Assembly (NCBI GenBank): GCA_007129085.1
Contig: SKWF01000294.1
Coordinates: 1-6,451, forward strand
Length of the DNA: 6,451 nt
Reading direction: 5' to 3'
Origin: Balneolaceae bacterium
GTDB lineage: Bacteria; Bacteroidota; Rhodothermia; Balneolales; Balneolaceae
Under the pieces are notes generated by a model. It searched no databases, had not been told where the DNA came from, and saw only the letters and a program-made list of their open reading frames with translations. Of this stretch, positions 1 through 5,840 are shown in pieces (position 1 is the stretch's first letter; each line of letters starts with the position of its first letter). The position numbers and the translations under genes are program-made.

Positions 1-13
1 ACATGTAACCTAT

Positions 14-107
14 CACGCAGAGGCGCAAAGACGCAGAGATAATTAAAGCCCCAAATCTCAACACATCGCTCCCAAACCCCACTCCGCGACTCTGCGGCTC
101 CGCGTGC
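14..107. repeat. Inverted-repeat intergenic element, copy 1
   Basis: A left arm (14-38) and a right arm (82-106) are imperfect reverse complements of each other, matching at about 20 of 25 positions, and flank a 43-bp spacer (39-81). Each arm is built from three 8-bp units. The left arm reads CGCAGAGG, CGCAAAGA, CGCAGAGA (16-39) and the right arm CTCCGCGA, CTCTGCGG, CTCCGCGT (82-105). The whole could fold as a long hairpin on either strand. No open reading frame or transposase lies inside. It resembles REP/MITE-like intergenic repeats of the CGCAGAG type that I recall from many environmental bacterial genomes, but I cannot check its copy number here. Confidence 0.8.
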
Positions 108-114
108 ATCCCAT

Positions 115-200
115 CTCGCAGAGACGCTAAGACGCAGAATTTATTAAAGCACCAAATCTCAACACATTGCACCCAAACCCTACTCCGCGACTACGCGTGC
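115..200. repeat. Inverted-repeat intergenic element, copy 2 (shortened right arm)
   Basis: This is a second copy in the same orientation, with a 101-bp period relative to copy 1. The left arm (115-139) matches that of copy 1 at 21 of 25 positions, and the 43-bp spacer (140-182) matches at 37 of 43. The right arm (183-200) has only two 8-bp units, CTCCGCGA and CTACGCGT, where copy 1 has three. The copy ends 6 bp past the folD stop codon. It could therefore form a hairpin in the 3' untranslated part of the folD transcript, but no T-tract follows, so I do not call it an intrinsic terminator. Confidence 0.78.
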
Positions 201-206
201 TATCTA

Positions 207-1100
207 TTAATCCTCAGGGTAGATCGATTTTTTGGCGGCGAGCAGCGTATTTTTCATCAACATCGCTACGGTCATCGGGCCGACACCTCCGGGAACCGGG
301 GTAATCCAGCTGGCTTTTTTCTTTAACGCCTCAAAGTCACAATCCCCCACAAGTTTATACCCTTTTTTGGATGTCTCATCTGCAACTCTATTGATGCCAA
401 CATCTATCACCACTACTCCCTCCTTCACCATTTCGGCTTTAATCAAACCGGGCTGACCGGCCGCCACAATAATAATATCCGCATCTATCGTGTGTCTCGT
501 AATGTCTTTGGTGTATTTATGACAAATAGTAGTCGTAGCTTTTCCCGTGGAATTCTCTCGTGACAACGTAATCGCCATTGGAGAACCCACAATATTACTC
601 GCTCCCACCACTACAGCATGCTGACTTTTTGTGGGGATACTATAATGTTTAAAAAGCTCTAAAATTCCGGCAGGAGTACACGATCTGAACGTGGGTTGAT
701 CTACAGCGAGCCTCCCCACATTCATCGGGTGAAAACCATCAACATCTTTACGGTGGTCAATACTCTCTATCACATCGTGTGATGAGAGGTGATTCGGCAA
801 TGGAAGCTGGACTAAAATTCCATCAACATTATCATCTTCATTAAATTTTCGGATCTGTTTCTTCAATTCTTTCGCCGATATGGTATCCGGCAAATGAGCA
901 GTGCCGGTTTCGATGCCCACGTCATTACAAGCACGGGTTTTTGCGCCTATGTAAGTTGAAGAGGCCGGATCAGTCCCAACCTGGATAACCTGCAAAAAAG
1001 GCCTCCTATTCCCCTCTTCAACCCAGGAATCCACATCCTCCCGAATTTGATTTCTCGTGCGTTCAGCAACCATTTTCCCATCTATAATCTGTGCAGACAT
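207..1100 (-). CDS. folD: Bifunctional methylenetetrahydrofolate dehydrogenase / methenyltetrahydrofolate cyclohydrolase FolD
   Basis: This cytoplasmic enzyme interconverts 5,10-methylene-THF, 5,10-methenyl-THF and 10-formyl-THF, supplying one-carbon units for purine and formyl-methionine synthesis. The 297-aa product is close to the family norm (about 285-300). Family signatures are intact: the catalytic Y50-x3-K54 pair, the GILVQLPLP stretch with Q98, KDVDGFHP with D121, the dinucleotide-binding loop GASNIVGSP (166-174), and the C-terminal TPVPGGVGPMT signature (267-277). The Ala in GASNIVG is also found in E. coli FolD, so it is not a defect. The ATG start has an AAAGG Shine-Dalgarno-like site (1107-1111) inside the end of the upstream regulator gene. 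The 3-bp gap to that gene implies co-transcription. The inverted-repeat pair lies just downstream. Confidence 0.97.
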   Translation of the reverse strand: MSAQIIDGKMVAERTRNQIREDVDSWVEEGNRRPFLQVIQVGTDPASSTYIGAKTRACNDVGIETGTAHLPDTISAKELKKQIRKFNEDDNVDGILVQLPLPNHLSSHDVIESIDHRKDVDGFHPMNVGRLAVDQPTFRSCTPAGILELFKHYSIPTKSQHAVVVGASNIVGSPMAITLSRENSTGKATTTICHKYTKDITRHTIDADIIIVAAGQPGLIKAEMVKEGVVVIDVGINRVADETSKKGYKLVGDCDFEALKKKASWITPVPGGVGPMTVAMLMKNTLLAAKKSIYPED

Positions 1101-1103
1101 AAA

Positions 1104-2474
1104 TTACCTTTCGATATCGTATTTTTTCATTTTATTGTAAATATGACTTCGCTGTATGTCGATCTCATCAGCAGTGGCAGAAATATTCCAGTTGTTTTTC
1201 TCCAATTTCTTTAGAAGGTAGAGCCTTTCTGCCTGCTCTTTATACTCCTGAAATGTAAATGACATTTCAATCAATTCGTTGATGTCGCCTTCACTGCCGC
1301 TATTCATCGATGTTAACATAGATACATCGTCACGTGTTATCTCGTTTCCATCCGATAACAGCACCATCCGCTCTACAGCATTTCTTAATTCCCTGATATT
1401 CCCAGGCCAGGACTTCGTTTTAAGCTCTTCAAGAGCATCTTCCGTAAATGATTTTCCGGAATAGACAATTTCCTGTCCCGCAAGTTGCTTTAAAAAGAAG
1501 TTGGCCAAAAGAGGAATATCTTCTCTCCTTTCTCGAAGTGGCGGCATGTGGATGGGAATAACATTAATTCGATGAAAGAGATCTCGCCGAAAATTCTTTT
1601 GCTCTATCTCTTTTGAAAGGTCTTTATTAGTAGCACTTAATACCCGCACATCCACCTTGATCTGTTCGCTCCCGCCAACTCGTACAATTACATTTTCCTG
1701 CAACGCACGGAGTACTTTTGCCTGGGCGTCAAGACTCATATCACCAATTTCATCAAGAAATAGTGTGCCGCCATCTGCCTGTTCAAACTTTCCTACTCTT
1801 TGCTCGGAAGCGCCTGTAAAAGCTCCTTTTTCGTGGCCAAATAGTTCGCTTTCAAGAAGTTCTGATGGAATAGCAGCACAATTTACATTCACAAGCTTTT
1901 TGGATGCACGTTTACTTTTTTCGTGAATCCATTTTGCCACCAGCTCTTTACCGGTACCGTTTTCGCCGGTAATTAATACACGGCTGGTACTTGGCGCCAC
2001 TTTCTCTATCGTTTTACGAACTTTATCCAGCGCAGAGCTCTGTCCCACCATTTCGCGAACTTCATTGAGCTCTGTACGTATCCTGCGATTCTCCTCAACC
2101 AATTCATTTTGCGAAAGGGCATTTCGTACGCTAATCAAAAGGCGGTTAAGATCAGGCGGCTTCTCAATAAAATCGAAGGCGCCAATTTTTGTCGCTTCCA
2201 CCGCAATTTTAATGGTACCATGGCCGGAAATCATAATAATGGGAAGCTCGGTCTTAATCTCTTTTGATTTCTCCAACACCTCAATTCCATCCATCCCCTT
2301 CATCTTAATGTCGAGGATCATTAAATCAATGGGCTCACTTTTCACTTTCTCTATCGCTTGACGGCCGTTTTCTGCTTCTTCAACCTGATACCCCTCAAAC
2401 TCAAGAATCTCCCGTAAAGTATTGCGAATACTTTTTTCGTCGTCAGTAACTAAAATTACGGGCATTTTACTCAT
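1104..2474 (-). CDS. Sigma-54-dependent response regulator, NtrX/NtrC family
   Basis: This is a two-component regulator predicted to activate sigma-54 RNA polymerase after phosphorylation. The 456-aa product has the full three-domain plan. The receiver (about 1-120) has acidic residues D11/D12, phospho-acceptor D55, S83 and K105. The AAA+ domain (about 143-375) has Walker A GENGTGKE (170-177), the sigma-54 contact loop GAFTGA (217-222), Walker B GGTLFLDE (235-242), an FRRDLFHR arginine-finger region (295-302) and WPGNIREL (356-363). The C-terminal Fis-type helix-turn-helix (about 427-456) contains the ERLYLLKKLEKNNWNIS and QRSHIYNKMKK patterns, closer to NtrX than to NtrC. No histidine kinase gene is visible nearby. 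The ATG at 2474 has no strong Shine-Dalgarno; a second ATG at codon 4 is an alternative. The target genes cannot be read from this window. Confidence 0.94.
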   Translation of the reverse strand: MSKMPVILVTDDEKSIRNTLREILEFEGYQVEEAENGRQAIEKVKSEPIDLMILDIKMKGMDGIEVLEKSKEIKTELPIIMISGHGTIKIAVEATKIGAFDFIEKPPDLNRLLISVRNALSQNELVEENRRIRTELNEVREMVGQSSALDKVRKTIEKVAPSTSRVLITGENGTGKELVAKWIHEKSKRASKKLVNVNCAAIPSELLESELFGHEKGAFTGASEQRVGKFEQADGGTLFLDEIGDMSLDAQAKVLRALQENVIVRVGGSEQIKVDVRVLSATNKDLSKEIEQKNFRRDLFHRINVIPIHMPPLRERREDIPLLANFFLKQLAGQEIVYSGKSFTEDALEELKTKSWPGNIRELRNAVERMVLLSDGNEITRDDVSMLTSMNSGSEGDINELIEMSFTFQEYKEQAERLYLLKKLEKNNWNISATADEIDIQRSHIYNKMKKYDIER

Positions 2475-2534
2475 TGATTTATGTAATAAAACGGCAAAAG
2501 AACGAGACTAAAATCGTGTTTACTAATTCAATTT

Positions 2535-3005
2535 CTACGAACTGAAATACTCCTTCTCTTCTTTTTCAAAGGTTTGATAAATTTCATCTGCAGTTTCGCA
2601 GTCCAATAGTTTCTCTCGGAATGTTGAACTGTTCATTAACCTCGAAATACGGCTTAAAAGTTTTATATGATTACTATTTTTACTGTCCGGCCCAACAAGC
2701 AAAAAAACCATTTTCACGGGTTGATCGTCAACAGAATCGTAATCAATAGGATCTTTCAACAGTGCAAAGCTTGCAATATTTTCATCTATAGCCGATGTTT
2801 TCCCATGCGGGATAGCCAACTGTTTACCAACACCGGTAGACATAATTTCTTCCCGGTCAAAAACTGACTCCCTGATACTTTCAAGGCTGTCATCATCCAC
2901 TTTTGTATCCAATGTATCTACAAGCTTATTTATTAAATCGTTTTTTGTGGAAACCTTTATATTCGCAAGGATTGTCGAGTGATCAAGAAGTGAGTGAATA
3001 TCCAT
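2535..3005 (-). CDS. ptsN: PtsN-like PTS EIIA domain protein (EIIA-Ntr type)
   Basis: This is a single-domain EIIA of the mannitol-fructose/nitrogen-PTS fold, about 156 aa, which is normal for PtsN. It would accept a phosphate from NPr/HPr on the histidine of GVGKQLAIPHGK (H67), as in EIIA-Ntr proteins that regulate rather than transport sugars. No EIIB or EIIC domain is fused or adjacent. I chose the ATG at 3005 because the product then begins MDIHSLLDHSTI, aligning with PtsN N-termini. The frame stays open upstream to a TTG at 3068, which would add 21 lysine-rich residues not expected in the family. The gene lies 60 bp upstream of a sigma-54 activator gene on the same strand, so co-transcription is plausible. 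The symbol rests on family resemblance; other fructose-type EIIA paralogues are possible. Confidence 0.87.
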   Translation of the reverse strand: MDIHSLLDHSTILANIKVSTKNDLINKLVDTLDTKVDDDSLESIRESVFDREEIMSTGVGKQLAIPHGKTSAIDENIASFALLKDPIDYDSVDDQPVKMVFLLVGPDSKNSNHIKLLSRISRLMNSSTFREKLLDCETADEIYQTFEKEEKEYFSS

Positions 3006-3145
3006 AAAATGTTTAAGAACCTGCTTTAATTTGAGCTTAATATAGGGAGCTATTTTTAATTCTTTCAAAAATAAAACCAGAAATTCTTCAAACGCCTCCC
3101 CTCCATTTTTAGTACCTTTACGCCTTCTGTAAGATAAGATCTTTT
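3006..3145. promoter_or_regulatory. Divergent intergenic region, candidate promoters for ptsN and ccmB
   Basis: These 140 bp separate the two divergent gene blocks and should hold both promoters. On the minus strand, TATTTTTG (3073-3066) fits the Bacteroidota -7 consensus TAnnTTTG, but the nearest TTTG-like -33 candidate (3092-3089) is only 15 bp away instead of about 19. On the plus strand, TACCTTTA (3113-3120) matches the same consensus with one mismatch, about 25 bp before the ccmB ATG, with no clear -33 element. No sigma-54 (TGGC-N8-TTGC) site or strong hairpin is seen. The region is certain; the individual elements are weak guesses. Confidence 0.3.
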
Positions 3146-3811
3146 ATGCTGAAACCATCACTTTCGATACTTAAAAAAGAGGTCGCGTTAGAACTGCGAA
3201 CCAAGTACGCCATAAATACCCTATTGGCGTTCACCGGTGCTTCGTTACTGCTCATTCTTTTTACACTGCGAGCGGAGCAGATGGATCCAACTCCTAAAAG
3301 CGGATTGGTTTGGATTATCATTCTATTTGCCGCAATGACCGGCATGATGCGCTCTTTTGTGCAAGAGACAGAGAAAAAAACATGGCCGCTCCTGCAGCTC
3401 CACGCAAAACCACTCGATATTTTTACGGGAAAACTCGCCTATAACTTTTTCTTTCTGTTGATTCTGCACCTTTTCACTTTCTTCTTTTATCTGTTGATGA
3501 TGAACATGCAAATTGTGAGCCCGATGTATTTTGTCTTCTCCATTATTTTTGGAGCAGCGGGACTCGCATCCGTAACCACACTTACCTCCGCAATGATTGC
3601 ACGAGCTGATCGAACCGGGGCCATATTTTCTGTACTTTGCATCCCCCTGGTTGTACCGCTTTTATTGATCTTAACCACCACCACAAAAATTGCCCTCATT
3701 GAGGGACCCGGCCCTGATTCATTGAACGATTTAACTGCACTTATCGGGTATTGTGGCGTAACCATTACCGCCGGCGTTTTACTGTTTGATTATATTTGGG
3801 AGGCATCATGA
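3146..3811 (+). CDS. ccmB: CcmB-family ABC transporter permease (cytochrome c maturation / heme handling)
   Basis: This inner-membrane permease of the CcmB family works with the ATPase CcmA and with CcmC in delivering heme to CcmE during cytochrome c maturation. The product is 221 aa, the normal CcmB size. It has six hydrophobic segments at about residues 22-41, 52-70, 99-119, 126-150, 158-178 and 195-215. The cytoplasmic loop RSFVQETEKKTWPLLQLHAKPLDIFTGK (69-96) follows the CcmB pattern FxxExExxTxxxLxxxPxxxxxxxGK, and the proline-rich PLVVPLLL stretch (167-174) is also typical. No ccmA precedes it and no ccmC follows within the window. Its TGA overlaps the holB start as ATGA. The upstream AAGATAAG is at best a weak ribosome-binding site. 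The family assignment is good; the exact role in heme transport is from family knowledge. Confidence 0.88.
   Translation: MLKPSLSILKKEVALELRTKYAINTLLAFTGASLLLILFTLRAEQMDPTPKSGLVWIIILFAAMTGMMRSFVQETEKKTWPLLQLHAKPLDIFTGKLAYNFFFLLILHLFTFFFYLLMMNMQIVSPMYFVFSIIFGAAGLASVTTLTSAMIARADRTGAIFSVLCIPLVVPLLLILTTTTKIALIEGPGPDSLNDLTALIGYCGVTITAGVLLFDYIWEAS
3798..3803 (+). promoter_or_regulatory. Ribosome-binding site for holB
   Basis: GGGAGG lies inside the last codons of ccmB, four bases before an ATG at 3808. It decides the holB start: an in-frame TTG at 3796 would overlap the Shine-Dalgarno itself, so the ATG at 3808 is preferred. It also points to translational coupling through the ATGA stop/start overlap. 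Confidence 0.65.
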
Positions 3812-5007
3812 CTTTTTTAAATGAAGATATTGAGTTCGGAAATCGCCGCATTGTAGGGCAGGAAAAAGCAATTAATCAGGTTGAACGAACCTTTCGATCT
3901 GACCGTCTGAGCCACGCATATCTGCTGTCGGGTCCGGCCGGCACCGGTAAAACGGCATTTGCTCTTGCCATGGCAGAAATTGTAAACGGGGTCGATCATC
4001 TGACAGATATGAAAGGAACCGCACGGTCGAAAAAGTCGAGCTGGTTCAAACATCCCGATATTCACCTTTTTCTGCCTCTACCCTCAACAGTTGGAGGAAA
4101 CGAGTACCAGACCAGGCTTGAGCTGCTGGCCAAAGATCCTTACGAAATTGTAGATTTCAGCTTGCGTCCCGCCCTCGGCAACGACGACTCCACAAAAAAC
4201 CGGCGAGCATTCTACTCAATTGATTATTACCGTGATGAGATCAGGCCAAAAACGGTATTAAAGCCGAATGAGGGGAAACGTACGGTCATCATCCTTACCG
4301 GTATTGATACGATGCGTAAAGAGTCTGCCAACGCGTTTTTAAAACTCCTTGAGGAACCTTCTGAGAATGTGATGTTTATCTTGACGGCCACAAAATCTGA
4401 TCAGCTGCTGCCAACCATTGTATCGCGATGTCAGCATATACGGCTGGCACCATTAACCCAGGAGGAGATCACAGACGGGTTGGTTACGTATGATGGTATG
4501 GCCAAAGAAGATGCCCAATTTATGGCGCGGGTGTCCGGCGGAAATTATGCCTTAACGCGATTTTTAGATCTAAATACACTCCAAAAAACGCGTAAACAGT
4601 CCATCGATTATCTGCGCCACTCCTACACACAAAATGCCGGCGAACTATTAGACCTTATTCAAGACTGGAATCGGAATTTGAATACGGAAGGGCAAATTGC
4701 GCTTTGTAATACTCTGGAACAACTGCTTCGGGATATTATGGTGTATCGTGAAACCGAAAAAGATTCTTTTATCACAAATATTGATCAGCTGGATGTGATC
4801 AAAAAGTTTTGTGAAACGTTAAAAGATGCACGTCTGCAGGAGATGATTGAGCACCTCCAGGATTTGAAAATGCTTCTTTATCAAAATGTACAGTTTAAAT
4901 TAATCTTCACATCTCTCTCATTTCGTTATAGTAGCTTAATGAGAGGTTTGGAACCGGAAATTAAAACCTCCGATTCCTGGCAACATTTGCCGGCTTTTAC
5001 TGAGTAA
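3808..5007 (+). CDS. holB: DNA polymerase III subunit delta' (clamp loader)
   Basis: This is a clamp-loader AAA+ protein that, with delta and tau/gamma, opens the beta sliding clamp and places it on primed DNA. The product is 399 aa from the ATG chosen here, longer than E. coli delta' (334 aa). The N-terminal part carries IVGQE (15-19), the RLSHAYLLSGPAGTGKT region with P-loop GPAGTGKT (42-49), HPDIHLFLP (82-90), the NAFLKLLEEPSENVMFILTAT region (175-195) and the SRC sensor motif (206-208). The Walker B region is degenerate (ILTGIDTM, 162-169), as is common in delta'. The zinc module seen in many delta' and gamma proteins has no cysteines here between the P-loop and HPD. The C-terminal collar region is less conserved. 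holB is coupled to ccmB upstream by ATGA and lies 2 bp before dapF. Confidence 0.92.
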   Translation: MTFLNEDIEFGNRRIVGQEKAINQVERTFRSDRLSHAYLLSGPAGTGKTAFALAMAEIVNGVDHLTDMKGTARSKKSSWFKHPDIHLFLPLPSTVGGNEYQTRLELLAKDPYEIVDFSLRPALGNDDSTKNRRAFYSIDYYRDEIRPKTVLKPNEGKRTVIILTGIDTMRKESANAFLKLLEEPSENVMFILTATKSDQLLPTIVSRCQHIRLAPLTQEEITDGLVTYDGMAKEDAQFMARVSGGNYALTRFLDLNTLQKTRKQSIDYLRHSYTQNAGELLDLIQDWNRNLNTEGQIALCNTLEQLLRDIMVYRETEKDSFITNIDQLDVIKKFCETLKDARLQEMIEHLQDLKMLLYQNVQFKLIFTSLSFRYSSLMRGLEPEIKTSDSWQHLPAFTE

Positions 5008-5009
5008 TT

Positions 5010-5840
5010 ATGGAGAATCAGACGAAATTGAATTTTACGAAAATGGAAGGGGCCGGCAACGATTTTGTGCTGTTTGATAACCGGTCTGCCCAGCTCTCAC
5101 CGCAGGAAATTAAAGAACTCGCACCGGTACTATCTGACAGAAAGTTTGGCATCGGGTCTGATGGAATTATTGCGCTGGAATATGATGAAACACAGCAGGC
5201 AGACCTCGTCATGATTTACAAAAACCCTGATGGCAGTGACGCCGGAATGTGCGGAAATGGTGCACGCTGTTTTGCTGCCTTTGCTACTACTCTCGGCTCA
5301 CCGGAATCTTTCACATTTCGAGTACACGAAAAAGTGTACTCAGCAACCGTGAATAGTAAATCTGTAATCATCAATTTTCCACTCGAAACAGATGTTCAAA
5401 AAGTGGATATAGAGGATAAAACCTATCTCGATGTCTATACAAATACCGAGCATATTGTATGTTCGGTAAGCCCAAAAACACTCAGTAATGAGTCAGAATT
5501 GATGAAACGCGGTCAGAAATTGCGTAATCATGAAAAGTTTAAACCTGCCGGTACTAACGTAAACTTTATTCGGGGTGTTGATCGAAATCAACTCCAATTA
5601 CAAACGTATGAGCGTGGTGTAGAAAATTTAACGTTGGCGTGCGGTACCGGTGCCATAGCATCAGCGTTGGCTTGGCACTATTTGCAAAACTCTCCACACG
5701 GAGTCTTTACCTATACCGTTTCTGTAAAAGGCGGATCATTAACCGTTCATTTTACGTTTGATGAATCCGATAAAATGTACTCCAACATAAAACTTGAAGG
5801 ACCCGCAACATTTGTTTTTGAAGGCACCTACTATTTATAA
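5010..5840 (+). CDS. dapF: Diaminopimelate epimerase
   Basis: This cytoplasmic, cofactor-independent enzyme converts LL-diaminopimelate to the meso form, used for lysine and as the peptidoglycan cross-linking residue. The 276-aa product is full length for the family. The N-terminal FTKMEGAGNDFVLFDNR (9-25) and RKFGIGSDG (44-52) signatures are present. Both catalytic cysteines of the two-base mechanism are visible: C81 in MCGNGARC and C211 in LACGTGA. AGTNVNF (180-186) and YERGVENLTLACGTG (200-214) complete the substrate site. The ATG lies 2 bp after the holB stop with no separate ribosome-binding site, which suggests reading by coupled or reinitiating ribosomes. The 3' end overlaps the start of the downstream lipoprotein gene. 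Confidence 0.97.
   Translation: MENQTKLNFTKMEGAGNDFVLFDNRSAQLSPQEIKELAPVLSDRKFGIGSDGIIALEYDETQQADLVMIYKNPDGSDAGMCGNGARCFAAFATTLGSPESFTFRVHEKVYSATVNSKSVIINFPLETDVQKVDIEDKTYLDVYTNTEHIVCSVSPKTLSNESELMKRGQKLRNHEKFKPAGTNVNFIRGVDRNQLQLQTYERGVENLTLACGTGAIASALAWHYLQNSPHGVFTYTVSVKGGSLTVHFTFDESDKMYSNIKLEGPATFVFEGTYYL

Noticed and set aside
14..200. CRISPR array
   Set aside because: There are only two copies, the repeated part covers almost the whole 101-bp period including the supposed spacer, and no cas genes are present.
115..206. Rho-independent terminator for folD
   Set aside because: The arms could form a hairpin in the folD transcript, but no T-tract follows on the minus strand.
232..456. Open frame on the plus strand opposite folD
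   Set aside because: It is antisense to well-conserved FolD codons, has no recognisable domain, and its length is expected by chance opposite a real gene.
1059..1061. Suspicion that Ala in the FolD GASNIVG loop signals altered cofactor use
   Set aside because: E. coli FolD also has GASNIVG at this loop, so it is a normal variant. The codon lies at about 600 in the window; the coordinates given here mark only a nearby folD position.
1657..2361. Plus-strand open frames opposite the sigma-54 regulator
   Set aside because: Serine-rich, low-information translations mirroring AAA+ and receiver codons; no ribosome-binding site or family match.
2475..2534. Promoter or terminator between ptsN and the regulator
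   Set aside because: No convincing -7/-33 pair, sigma-54 site or strong stem was found in these 60 bp.
3006..3068. N-terminal extension of the ptsN product from the TTG at 3068
   Set aside because: It adds 21 residues absent from PtsN proteins as I know them, and a candidate -7 promoter element overlaps the TTG; the ATG at 3005 gives a standard-length protein.
3118..3765. Minus-strand open frames opposite ccmB
   Set aside because: They mirror the hydrophobic codons of ccmB and show no independent coding signal.
4915..4945. Inverted repeat CTCTCATT/AATGAGAG near the end of holB
   Set aside because: An 8-bp match with a 15-base loop inside coding sequence is within chance for a window of this size and has no T-tract.
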